DNA from: Patiria miniata
Lineage: Eukaryota; Echinodermata; Asteroidea; Valvatida; Asterinidae
NCBI RefSeq assembly: GCF_015706575.1
Contig: NW_024037064.1
Span: 7,479,606-7,543,605, forward strand
DNA length: 64,000 bases
Reading direction: 5' to 3'
The position numbers were made by a program, and so were the translations under genes. The notes beneath the pieces were generated by a model, which saw nothing but the letters and a program-made list of their open reading frames with translations, was not told the origin of the DNA and ran no database searches. Positions 27,401 through 39,400 of this stretch are shown here, piece by piece (position 1 is the first letter of the stretch; each line of letters begins with the position of its first letter).

Positions 27401-30400
27401 TGTAAAAGGCACTCTGTACACTATTGTTTTTGTACACTTCGTTTTGAAACTGGGTACGTGTCTAATTTTGACATAGAAAATCTATAGTCCATGCGCAGAT
27501 CCATTTCAGAATTTAATTGGTCCAAGCTTTGGTTCACATTGGACATGTTGGATGTCACTATTTTCATAACATTACTGTTTCTAGTCTTAATAACCCCCCA
27601 AAAATCGCAATTAATTATTCTAGCAGGCTTTTATTTCTGCACTGTTATTTCTGTAGATAAACTACATGTATGTTCTGATTTATTTTCGGCATCGTTGAGT
27701 TGCAAAACGCAGTAATTTTTGCTATTTTATGAGTTCAACTTCATAGAACTGTTAAACCTAGAAAAGCTGCTAAGCATGGAAACCATCTGATTAGCAAATG
27801 TGGGTTACCAGCTAAAATGTCATGCGAGGCATATTGCATGTGGCTGGCTCCCCGCTGAGTTGCACTTAGCATCTTCATTTGTTTAGCAGCTTTGTGACAG
27901 AACTTATGTCAATTTAACAAAAAGTTTAATAATACATTGACTTACCTTTGCTTGTAATCTGATCGCTTTACATCCTCTGTGCTTTGCTAACTTCTCTTTT
28001 AGAATTTTTGTAGTTAGTCTTGATTCCAGCTGATATGTCTTGAATTGTTTCCTGTCTGCTTTGTTTTATGCTGCAGTTTGAGGATCACGGTCCGTTTATT
28101 AAGCTGGAACAGCTTGAGAAGAAACCAGCACACATGTCCATCTTCCTGCATTATCTCATCTCTAATAGTGATCCTTCCAGTTTGGTAAGTGTTCAGGCTG
28201 GGCCATATGTATTTGAATGTTCAATTATTTGGTACATTTATTGATCAAATATTCAAATATATGGTCAGGAAATTGATATTTGATTACATTTTAAATAGTT
28301 CTAATCAACTTACATGTGTCTCACAAGTCAATGATACGTTATCACCTGTCAATCACAGGTCAATCACAAGTCCATCACATGTCAGACTCAAGTCAATCAT
28401 AGGTCAATCACAGGTCAATCACAGGTCAATCACAAGTCCATCACAAGTCAGACTCAAGTCAGACTCAAGTCAGACACAAGTCAATCATAGGTCAATCACA
28501 GGTCAATCACAAGTCAATCACAAGTCAATCACCGGCCAATCTCAGGTTAGTCAATCACAAGTCAATTACAAGTCAATCTGAAGTCAATCACAAGTCAATC
28601 TGAAGTCAATCACAAGTCAATCACAAGTCAATCACAAGTCAATCATAAGTCATCACAAGTCATCACAAGTCAGACACAAGTCAATCACAAGTCAATCACA
28701 GGTCAATCACAGGTCAATCTGAAGTCAATCACAAGTCAATCACAAGTCAATTACAAGTCAATCACAAGTCCATTACAAGTCAATCACAAGTCAATCACAA
28801 GTCCATCACAAGTCAATCACAAGTCAATCACAAGTCCAGTACAAGTCAATCTGAAGTCAATCACAAGTCATCCATATCCACATTTGTCAATTCATGCATT
28901 TACTTTGACATAGGCTTGACTTTTTTCCCTTGTCCAGTTTTTCTACCTGGTGACGGACAATTACCGAACCGGAAGCCTGAAAGAAATGAAGAAATGGGTC
29001 TATGAGATCTTCTCCACCTTCCTAGCTCCGTTAGCGGTAAGTAAAGAGCGCCCTCTGTAGATCAGGAGCATGTGCATACTTGCATATCTGCATATAAATA
29101 CGCAAAATATCCAGGGTTAAAATTAGTTATCGACATTTTGAAAAAGAGTAATAAGCTGCAATTTGAGGTTGTTTTTTTGGGGGGGGGAGGGGGCTGGTGG
29201 GGCGTAATATAACACTAGGATACCATCATACTAATAAGTATGAGGGTATCCAATGTTCTGCCTTGTATTGTGTTTGGAAATGTGGTTTCACATTGTTCCT
29301 TCAGTACTTGTATGCTGCAATGGAAGACCGGAAATTTGGGTAAACTTTAATATCAAAATTGACACACCATTTGCAGATGTTAAAGTTTGCTGCATTTGCT
29401 TCATTAAAACAAAAAACAAAAATTTTTTTTTTTTTAATTTTAGCCTCTGAGAATACAAGTGAACGATGGGATCGTCCAGTCTATAGGTAAGTGTGAAACT
29501 TATAGAACCACGTTCAAGAGCAAAGCTTTTCTGTGAAATTGTTTTTATAACTGTGCTCCAGTCTATGTCCGTCATCAACTTCACATTGAGTAAAGGGGAC
29601 CTACAATCCTGGCCAAATCTCGCTGGGCCCCCAACCCCCCGGCCCCCTGTCAATGTTCTCTCTCATTGCGCGGTGTGTGCTTCATCAGCTGGAGAGAACA
29701 CCATTGACCGGGGGAGTGGGGGAGTGGGTGACCGTGAAAGGCTAAGATTATTTCCAAGTGTCCCAACCATTTTGGCCGGGATTGTAGTCAGTTTCCCATT
29801 GTAATTTATTTAAATTGCGAAGGACGTGGCTACAACGTGGTCAAGCCAAAGGCATGTAAACGCAGCACAGATCAAAAGTGTTTATTTTCAGAGATGCCAA
29901 CCATTGCTCTTTTGGAGTAATTATTTGGATTTCGAGGCATGTTACTACTCTTGAAAATTCCAGTTGTCCTATACGCCAACATTGTGGTTACTCTGAAAAG
30001 TACTGTGGTTACTCTTAAACTTGACTGTGGTCCTATTAGCATTACTCTTTGCAGGAAGAATCATGACTATTTTGTAATTTGTAAAGTTGGCATCTCTGTA
30101 TTTCAAGGATGGAGGAAAAGTGGAGAGACCGAAGAAACAACCCTCGTGGCATAGGAGAGCATCAATGCACAACTGTACTCACATATGGTGTGAGCCGGGA
30201 ATTGAACCCGGGCCACAGTGATGAGAGGCAAGCAGTTCAGGCACTAGCCACCCATGCCACCCCCCCATTTAAAGACTTGGTTTCAACTTCTTCTTTGTTA
30301 ATTACTTATTTTGGCTGAAACAGAAACCACCATGAGCACTCAGTTGCAGAACGAGGAGGCCATGAAGAGCATCTTCCTGGCAGCGCGACAGAGCGCCACC

Positions 30401-33400
30401 GCAGAGATCCGAGAACTCCTGGCAGACTTTCGGGCCAAGCGGGCGCTCGGGCTGGGCTCGATCTTCGGCGACCAGCAGCTTCACAACGAGGACATGGACC
30501 GGACGCAAGAACTGAAGATCGTGGAGCAGACGCTGATGCCACATTTGGACAGACTGACCACGTAAGTCGGACACACAATGAGCTAATGAAATGGTATTCA
30601 CCTAGACTTAGAGGGCGCTCTAACAGAGATTGTAAGGGAGGGTGTTCACAACAATAAGCCTAAATCCAAATATGCAAAACACAAAATCCCTCCCCCCCTC
30701 TTTCAAAATCTACCACATATGTCACACAGTGAGCGAGTACAATGGGTATGTACCGTGGCATAGAGGGCGCTCTAACAGTGAAAGTGTAACATAACAGTGT
30801 ATTAATGCAGTGCTTAGGGAACATTTGATACCAATGGTGCAAAGAACTTCACAATTATTACCCCCTTTCACCAGGCCATGAGACCATTTTTCAGTCAGTA
30901 CAATTGGTGTCTACCCTCACAGGTACCCATCATTACATCTGGGTTAGGAGGAGGAATTGTAGTAAAGTGTCTTGCCTAAGAACACAAGTGTCTGGTTCCT
31001 GACACGGGATTTAAATCGCACTACAATTTTTGCATCCCGTGATAAGTAAAGTTGACTAAGCTATATCCAACATCTTTCTTTTTTAGTTTGGAAGCAGAGC
31101 GAGAAGACAAGAACGTCGCCATGGCATTTGCCATCACCACCTTCATGAAGCAGGTCGGCGTTCGTGTCACCAGCAACAGCCCCCTGGAAAGATGCCCCAG
31201 CTTCACGGCCCGAGACAAACGGACGAAATGGGGAGGCAAGAACAAGAAACAACACATCAAGGGACACCAGTTTGTTGAGATGCACTACCAGTCGACGGTA
31301 TTCTGCAATCACTGCAACGGCTTGCTGTGGGGGATCGGTTTTCAAGGGTACCAGTGTCAAAGTAAGTTGGTCTCTAAATGTTACCAGTCCGTTGGTAATC
31401 GTAATGGGAACCAGCGTTCTATGTACCAGTGTCAAAGTCAACCTCTGACCTTGTTTAGTGTAAAATGGGAACCAGTGTTAAGGGCACCTGTGTCAAAGTA
31501 AGCGGACTGCTGAATCTTGATGAGTACATTAAACATTGCAGTGGGTACCAGTTTAAAGGGTACCAGTTTCAAAGTTGACCTCAGAATTTTGCTTAAAGGG
31601 AATGTACATCATTGGCTTTTCCTGTAATTTTCAGAAAGGAACTGTTTGAGGGGTTAGTATAATAGATCAAATATTGTTACACTGATTTGTTTGAAATTTT
31701 GTGTTCGAAAAATGCTGGAAAAACCAAGAAAAACAAAAATGTTCAAGTAGTCTGGTTCCCTGACTCCACTAGAGATAAAATGGATCAATTTATAGATCTA
31801 TGCCAGAAAATTGTAAGGTAAGGGAACCAGTCCAGCTGCTCTGCACCCGTTAATGAACATGTAACAAATAGCAAACACAATTTGGACTGAAAAAATGGTG
31901 AATTTGGAGCAGTAGTTGAAAAATAGTTAGGTTTTTCCAACGGAGGTCAGACGACCACCGTTGGAAATGTAAACAAAAATACAATTTTCTTGAAAATGAC
32001 TTCACACCTGGTGCCATAATTTTACAGGATGCTTTAGACTGTCATTTACCAACATCCTAGTAAGGTATTTTGTAAAAACTTGGTAGTTTTATTTTTCGAT
32101 GTTTGCAAATGTTGTATATTCCCTTTAATCAGTTGTCACTGTAATGGGTACCAGTGTTAAGGGAATCGGTGACAAAGTAATTTGACTTCTGACTTTTTAC
32201 TTTTTAAGTGGTAATTGTTATGGGCACCAGTGTCAAAGGTACCAGTGTCAGTAGTTTGATCTCTGACCTTTGACTAGTACACCGTTATTGGTTATTGGAA
32301 CCAGATTTTTAAGGGTACCAGTGGCAAAGTAAGTTGACATACGACCTTTCCTTGTCCATTGGTAGTTGACCGCTCCAGATTTGGCCATAAGCCGCGCCCA
32401 CCCTAGTCTAGGGAATATCCCCCTGCACAGAAAGAGTCTATGATATGTGAGGAGAGTTGACAATTAATTTGTTCTGGCCACCTGAGCAATATGATGAACC
32501 TGTTGAGCAAAAAATTAAGCAACTTCAGCTAAGCTCAGATTAGATTGCTCATATTAGATTGTCGGTAACGCAGATTCATTGCTTAAGTTATTGCACAGTT
32601 TGAACTGTGGCCGTCAACTCTGAATGTCTCTTTGCTTGCAGACTGCGAGTTCAACGTGCATAAGACGGGTCTGTGCCTAGACCAACTTGAGGATCCGTGC
32701 CAAGGCAAAGAGGGCAAGAAGTCCAAGAACTGGAGGCGGATGATCCCTGGCGGTCAGCGACGGACGTCCGACAGAATGAGTCAGTACCTTCCCCCAGGTA
32801 TCGTGGTGCATTGTGGAGGCAATAACATTGCGCTTTGCATGCTGTGAAACATTAACAGAAAACTTGAAAATTGTGATTCTTTGAGTAGGGCCCAGTTTAG
32901 TCCTTTATTTATCAGTCTTGTGCTTAACCCTGCAGGGGTGTGAAATCTCAGCTTTAAAGCTGATTTCAGCTTTATTGGTTTTGGATTTCAGCTTTTTTTT
33001 CAGCTTCTTTTCCTCACTTGCTGTGCACAAAAGTATAAGAGATCTAAAAAATTCAGCTTTTTTACACCTTTTTCAGCTGTTCTCAGCTATTTTTATCAGT
33101 GGTCACTCACACCCCTGCCCTGACCCTGCCAGACGCAACACAGTGCATCGGGTGGAAAAGTCTGGTGCACTTTGATGCATTCAGCTGCCAACGCCAGTGC
33201 ATAAACGGCCGCTTCTCGGACAATGAGAGCTAGTCCCATTGAACAATGCCACATTTGTATCCTGCTGCGTGTGGTGGCCACGGACTCTGAGGCACTTTGG
33301 CCTTGAGACTTTTGACCTGATGGATCTTGCAACACTGGGCAGGGTTGTCATTTAGACGTGTGTCATGTTGCTGCGTTTGGCAGGGTTTCTAGCAAACATA

Positions 33401-36400
33401 CCCTGGAGGGTAGCCGAACTAGATCAGTGCTACGTCGTTTGTTTTTCCTAATTCTTTTATGAACAAGCATTAAGTGCAATATTTAGAGGCTTTCTTGATC
33501 AAGTCAAGTTGTTTTCTTGAACGGAGTGCTGTTTCCCAATTTACCAGTCATAACAAAATGATGCAAGAAATCACTGTTCAGTAATGAGCTTTTCAATTCA
33601 AAACTGTTTTCAGTTAAACTGGAAGTATGTGTTTTTTCGTTATTTTGGTAGCAGACTTTTTAAGAATTTTAGCTCATTCATGTATAATTTTGTACATTTT
33701 GACTGAAATTGATGCGCTGTGGCATTAAGGGCCATGGGTTTTGAAGTTAGTCTGTAACAGAAATACCATAAATGCTAAGTGGTCTCTTCAAAAAACAGTG
33801 GTCTTGGAACAGTTACATAAGAAAAAATGTTTGAGAAATTTGAGTGTACATAATCTAGTTTAGCATGGAGTTAGGCACTAAGCACTTGTTACTTTCATAT
33901 TGATGAATTGAGCACTTGCCATGCTGTTTCTGCATGATAGTGGTTCTATGCCATCACTGTAGAGGGCGCTGTTTGAGGTGCTTGGGTGTGGCCAATTGTT
34001 GTCAGAAAGGTGTGGTTCCATTGGTTTGAAAGCGCTACGTAAATAAGACCACATGGGCTCAGCAGCCTGGGCTTATTTACATGGGTGTGGTCGCATGGGT
34101 GTTGCTATTTAGATGTGGTTGAATGGTATAGTTACATGGGCGAGGTTGCATGGGTGTGGTCATGTGGGTGCGGTCACATGGGTGCAGTCATGGATGTGGT
34201 AACATGGGCGTGGTCACATGGGCATGGCTATGGCCATGACTGGTATAAACAGCATTAATTAATGTGGCTTTATAAAGTGTGTCCAAATCAGCACAGTTGA
34301 TTGGGCATGCACTCATGGGCATAACTGGGCTTGTCATATGGGTGTGTCACAATGGGTGTTTTTATTGGGCATATCTGCATAGGCGTGTCAGTATAGGTGT
34401 GTCAGCATGGGCGTGTACGTATAGCTCGTGTCCACATGGGCGTGTCAACATGGGTATGTACACATGGGCGTGTACGCATAGGGGTTTACCCATAGGCGTG
34501 TACCCATGGGCGTGTCCGCATGGGCGTGTCCGCATGGGCGTGTCCGCATGGGCGTGTCGGCATGGGCGTGTCCGCATGGACAAGGCTGCATGGGCGTGTT
34601 GGCATGGGCTTGTCAGCATGGGCGTGTCCGCATGGGTGTGTACACATGGGCATATTCGCATGGGCGTGTCCGCATGGGCGTGTCCGCATGGGCGTGTCTG
34701 CATGGGCGTGTCTGCATGGTGTGCTGTGCTGACATCCTGTTATTTATTACCTCCAGTCTTCTTCGCAGGTGATAGGAAGGATGATAGTGAGAAGACAGCC
34801 ACATCTCCCAGTGCAGCCATCAGCCCTCTACCGATTCCACCCATCAGGCCAGGGCTAGGCGAAGATGAAGAAATCAGTAAGTCTGTGCACCAGTTGCAAA
34901 TTATCAACAGGGACAGTATAGGCCTCCGTACATGGACAGCAAAACGGGCAACATCCAGTGTTCAAATTCACAAACGTTTCCTCATTAGTCTGTTAGAACA
35001 TACCCTGACCTCCCCAACTCCGTCAAAATCCATCCCCCTATTTTGGTGGATTTGGGGGACTTGGTCCTGCAGGCCTGGTTTGACTAAATATTGATGGAGT
35101 ATGATGGACTTGGGCCTGGAGGCCTAAAGCAAAGCATGCATTGGAAGCAGTGTGATTGATGGATTTTGGCGGACTTGGTCCAGTACTTTGTAAAAGACAG
35201 TAGGGACTTTGCGTTAATGAACCGTTTTCTGGCTAAGACTTTGTGATGTTAACCTACCGGTACTACGAATAAGACCTATTTCAGTCATAAACCCCAACCA
35301 CACCGGGTATTCTTCAAAATGAGTTGCCTGCTAAATGCAGAGGTATGCAACAAATAGTTACCTTTGTTGCATTTGGGTAGGGTTAAGAGGCCAACATCTG
35401 ACATTTATCAAAGCTTGCCCCTAATGAATATTCATTCAGAAGCCACCCTCTGACCATTTCCACAGCCCAACTGAAGAAGGAAGTCAACGTTGACAGTCTG
35501 GTCAAACAGTTTGAAGTCAAGACAGACGACCCTCTCGTCGGTTCCCACTCCTCGCAAACTGACAGCGGGATCTCAGAGAGCTATGATAGGCTGCAGGACG
35601 TAACGGAGGGAGAGACCACTGCAACCAAACGCTCCTTCCTCAACAGATCGGCAAGCCTCAAAACAAAGGTGTGTGCAACTTTTGTTTCCTGTCAAAGCGA
35701 GATTTTTGTGGGACCAAGTGGGTCATTCTATAGTCGTCTGCGTCTATCTTACTGGCTGACTGTTACACTAACTTTCCCGTGAAATTACTCTTTCTGGCAA
35801 GCTGTGATTTTGAATAGAACAGTAAAAGAAGACCATTTGCAAAGTGTGCGTCAAGTGACGCATTTTTTGGAAATATCTGTTAAAAGTTTATTTAGGCGTC
35901 GGTGCGCGTGGTTGCTATTATTCATTGGCTCAGTGCGTGACATGGTGTAGCTGCAATCGGCTGAATGAAAACGTGTCCCTGATGCTGAATTCAAGCCCAA
36001 TTCAAAACATGACTCTTGAACTTTTGAATTGAATTTGAAATCCTAGAATATTGTTTTCTCGGAATATACAGCATTCACTGAGCTGAAACTTCATCAGCAC
36101 CCTTCTTTAGATTCTGAACACTTGTGTTGCTTCAAACGAACATAATGCACAAATTCCAAATGATGGACTGTACCTTAAATACTGTGACTTTTTATTCTAT
36201 TCTAGGGCGAGGAGAAGAGAGAACGAAGACCGCCCGGCGATCGTCGATCAAGAAGGTAGGAAACATCAAGCAATTTGAAAACTAGTTGTGGTCAGCATTG
36301 GGACAAAGAAGCATTTGTTTGATTTGGTGTATCATGTTGTGCCCTGATTAGTTGAATGTGAAGTGTAGTCCTGGGTTTGTTTTAGATTCCTTGGGATGGT

Positions 36401-39400
36401 TGCTGGTCAATTTTCTTAAGCAATGACACAATGTCAGAACTGACTCCAATATTTTCCACTGTTCAGGTTGTGTTTTAGTACACACTTATTTTTTTGTAAG
36501 CATTTCATAAATTTGGCACATGTTCTGGGCCCAACTTCATAGCGCTGCTTCACAACTCATTTTGTGCTAACCGTTCCCCCATTAACTGTAAGCAGTAAAC
36601 TAAGCAAAAGCACGCTTAATCCCGGAGGAAAAAGTTGCTTGAACCTAACCTCCAGGGTATGTTTAATAGAATCCGGCCAAACCGTAGCAACGTGCAACAA
36701 TTGACTAAGTGACAAGCCTGCTAAGTGCTGCAAGATCCATCGGGGGAAAAGTCCCACGGCCACGCTGCCTCAGAGTGTGTGATCACCGCACGCAGCAGGA
36801 TACAACTCTGGCATTGTTCAATGGGACTAGCTCTCATTGTTTCAGACCTGGCCATTCATGCACTGGTGTTGGTAGCTGAATGCGTCAAAGTGCACCAGTT
36901 CTTTTCCACCTGATGCACTGCGTTGCGTCTGGCAGGGGTAGGGTTAAATCAGTGACGTAACTATAGAAATCTCCGTGCGTGTGCAACCGTTAGCATGTCC
37001 ACGCCATGCAATAGTGCTTAAGCAGCAATAAGATTTTCTGCTTATAGTAAACACAACTTTTCCGCTAACTGCGAAGCAGTGCTATGACATTGGGCCCAGG
37101 GTTTATCACATGGAGTTTTATTTGTCTGCAAATGGATTTCTTTTGTTATGGCACCATTAATTAATGCATGACGTTGTTTTTTTTCGTTTCCCTTTTGTTT
37201 GTGACACAAGTGTGCTTGTTTCATCGTAAGTTTCCGTTATTTTCTGTTTATCATGTTGGCACAACAGTAGCCATTTTAGCATGCACAACTCCAGTTTACA
37301 ATCTAGCTATTATTTCAACCAGCTTCAGATTTTACTTCACTTTTAGTTCAGAACATTTGGAATGCACAGTTACTTTCTGTTCTTTTTCCCTCTGTTTTGA
37401 TATTTTATTTTATCATTGGCTTGGTTAGGACCATTGGAAAGGTTCAGTCATGCATACCATTTGACTTGGGGCATTTTTGGGATGTGATTTAAAAAAAAAC
37501 CATTGAATTTGCGGGTTAGCACATGGTACGCACTCATACATTTAACAGAAAACTGGCTAAATGTACTGCTTATGTTGCTTCATCTTTGTGGACAATTTCA
37601 AAAACATCATTGATGTTTTGGTGCCATTCCTGCACCAAAACATCAATTTCAAACATTGAAATTCCTGTCTTTTTTACTGCTGATCTTCTTGTTTTTGTGA
37701 AGAAGTCTTTATTATTTCAATATTTTTTTTACATTTTTTTTTGGGGGGGGGGGTTCAACATTGACATGTGACCTCGAGTCCTGTCCTGACATCTGACCTT
37801 TGGGGTCGTAACCAAGACAATGATAGTGCACTTGCTGCTGCCTGGTAGTCGGCACCTGAATACCAGTTTTCTTATGTGATAGTCATACCATGGATGATCA
37901 TGTAGTTAACATTTGTGCATTCACAGTGATGTTAAAAAACTTTGATCACACCCAAAGATACATCTCTATATTTTGTTTGCTTTTTCTAAGATATAACAGT
38001 TTTTGAAAACAAAAACATGCCAAATCACCTCAATGCACCCCCCCCCCCCCCCCCGAACACTTCTGCCAAGGGTAATATCCAATTTTTAAAAGACGAATGG
38101 CTATAAAGAAAGAACACTTCATTTATTGCTTTTAAAATTGAACCAAACTAATTTTGAACGATTCTGTGAGAATTCAAGGTCTTTGAATCTTTGTTATTCC
38201 TTAGAAGGTCTTAAACCACAACCTACATGTTAAATAAAAACCACAATCTAAAAAATGAAAGCCCTGGAAGGATTTTGTAGGATTGAGGAAGGAAGTAGCC
38301 CAGCCACTATTACTTTACATGGGGCTTGATGCCCTTGAAACTTGGTAGGTTCAAAGAGTGTGCCATTGGGTCCTGCACAGTGGAGGATTTTGTAGGATTG
38401 AGGAAGGTACGGTAGTGCCCAGCCAAATACATGTACATGGGGCTTGATGCCCCTTGAAACTTGGTAGGTACAAAGAATGGGCTGTAGATTCATAGAAAGT
38501 GGTGGATTTTGTAAGATTTAGGATAAGAGTCACATACATGTAAGTGCCGAGGGTTTTAGGTTACTTGCATGAATTATATATTATCCCAGATTTAATGCAT
38601 GATGAATATTCATGAATTAATCCATGAAACCTCAGCAAAGTATTTTCACTTGAAAAGCCTGATCATGTTTGCATGCTTTAAGTCCATTTCAATTTACTCC
38701 AGTTTTGTGATGTGATATAAACTATTCCAGTCACATTTGAACCAAACTTCATTGGACATAATCACTCAAAATCTCTGTCATCAACATGTTAAGGTGTGTA
38801 TGGACCCAAAAACCCACTAAATTTGATTTTTTACCAGTTTTAAATAGTTCCGCATGAAACAAATACAATTATGAATGTAATGACAATCACAAAAGAAAAT
38901 TGGTATTCTTTAATAAATCGCTTGCGAGATTTGCATTTTGATTGTTTTTTTTATTTTTCCTTTTGGTTTTTCTGTTCTCCTTTCCGTTGTTTGAATTTTG
39001 TTTTCTTCACGTTAATGCCCGTGTAGCTCCAACGATCGTACCTCATCGCAATCGACTGAGTAAGTTGATACCATCTCATTTCACTAACCCATAGAGGTCA
39101 GAGGTCGCAAACTGGTATCACTAACCAAAACTGGTTCCCCGTAGTTCGTAGTGGGGCAATTGCGTGTACCTACTGCCCTATTGAAAGGTGCTGCTGTGTA
39201 TGTTGATTTCTTTGAGTCCTCATTGGACAGGTTTTATTTTGTGATCCAGGGTCAACTCTTCCATTAGAAATGTATTCATGTCTATTATATATATGATGGT
39301 AGAAAACTTCCCACAATGCTTTGCATTTCCTGCAGAATATTCAATGAATGAAATGAGCATCACCAGCGTTTTTGAATAGGGTGGTAGGCACGAGTGAAAA

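Noticed and set aside
28320..28872. CRISPR-like array of regularly spaced repeats
   Set aside because: Units are 11 bp and directly adjacent without unique spacers. It is a eukaryotic minisatellite.
30178..30275. Possible functional tRNA gene
   Set aside because: Boxes A and B are visible on the minus strand, but acceptor and anticodon stems do not fold cleanly, and related SINE pieces surround it.
37190..37204. 15-nt segment between ACAAG and GTAAGT in intron 18
   Set aside because: It would keep frame (VLVS added), but the acceptor context is poor and hydrophobic residues would break an Arg/Ser-rich linker. It is likely chance.
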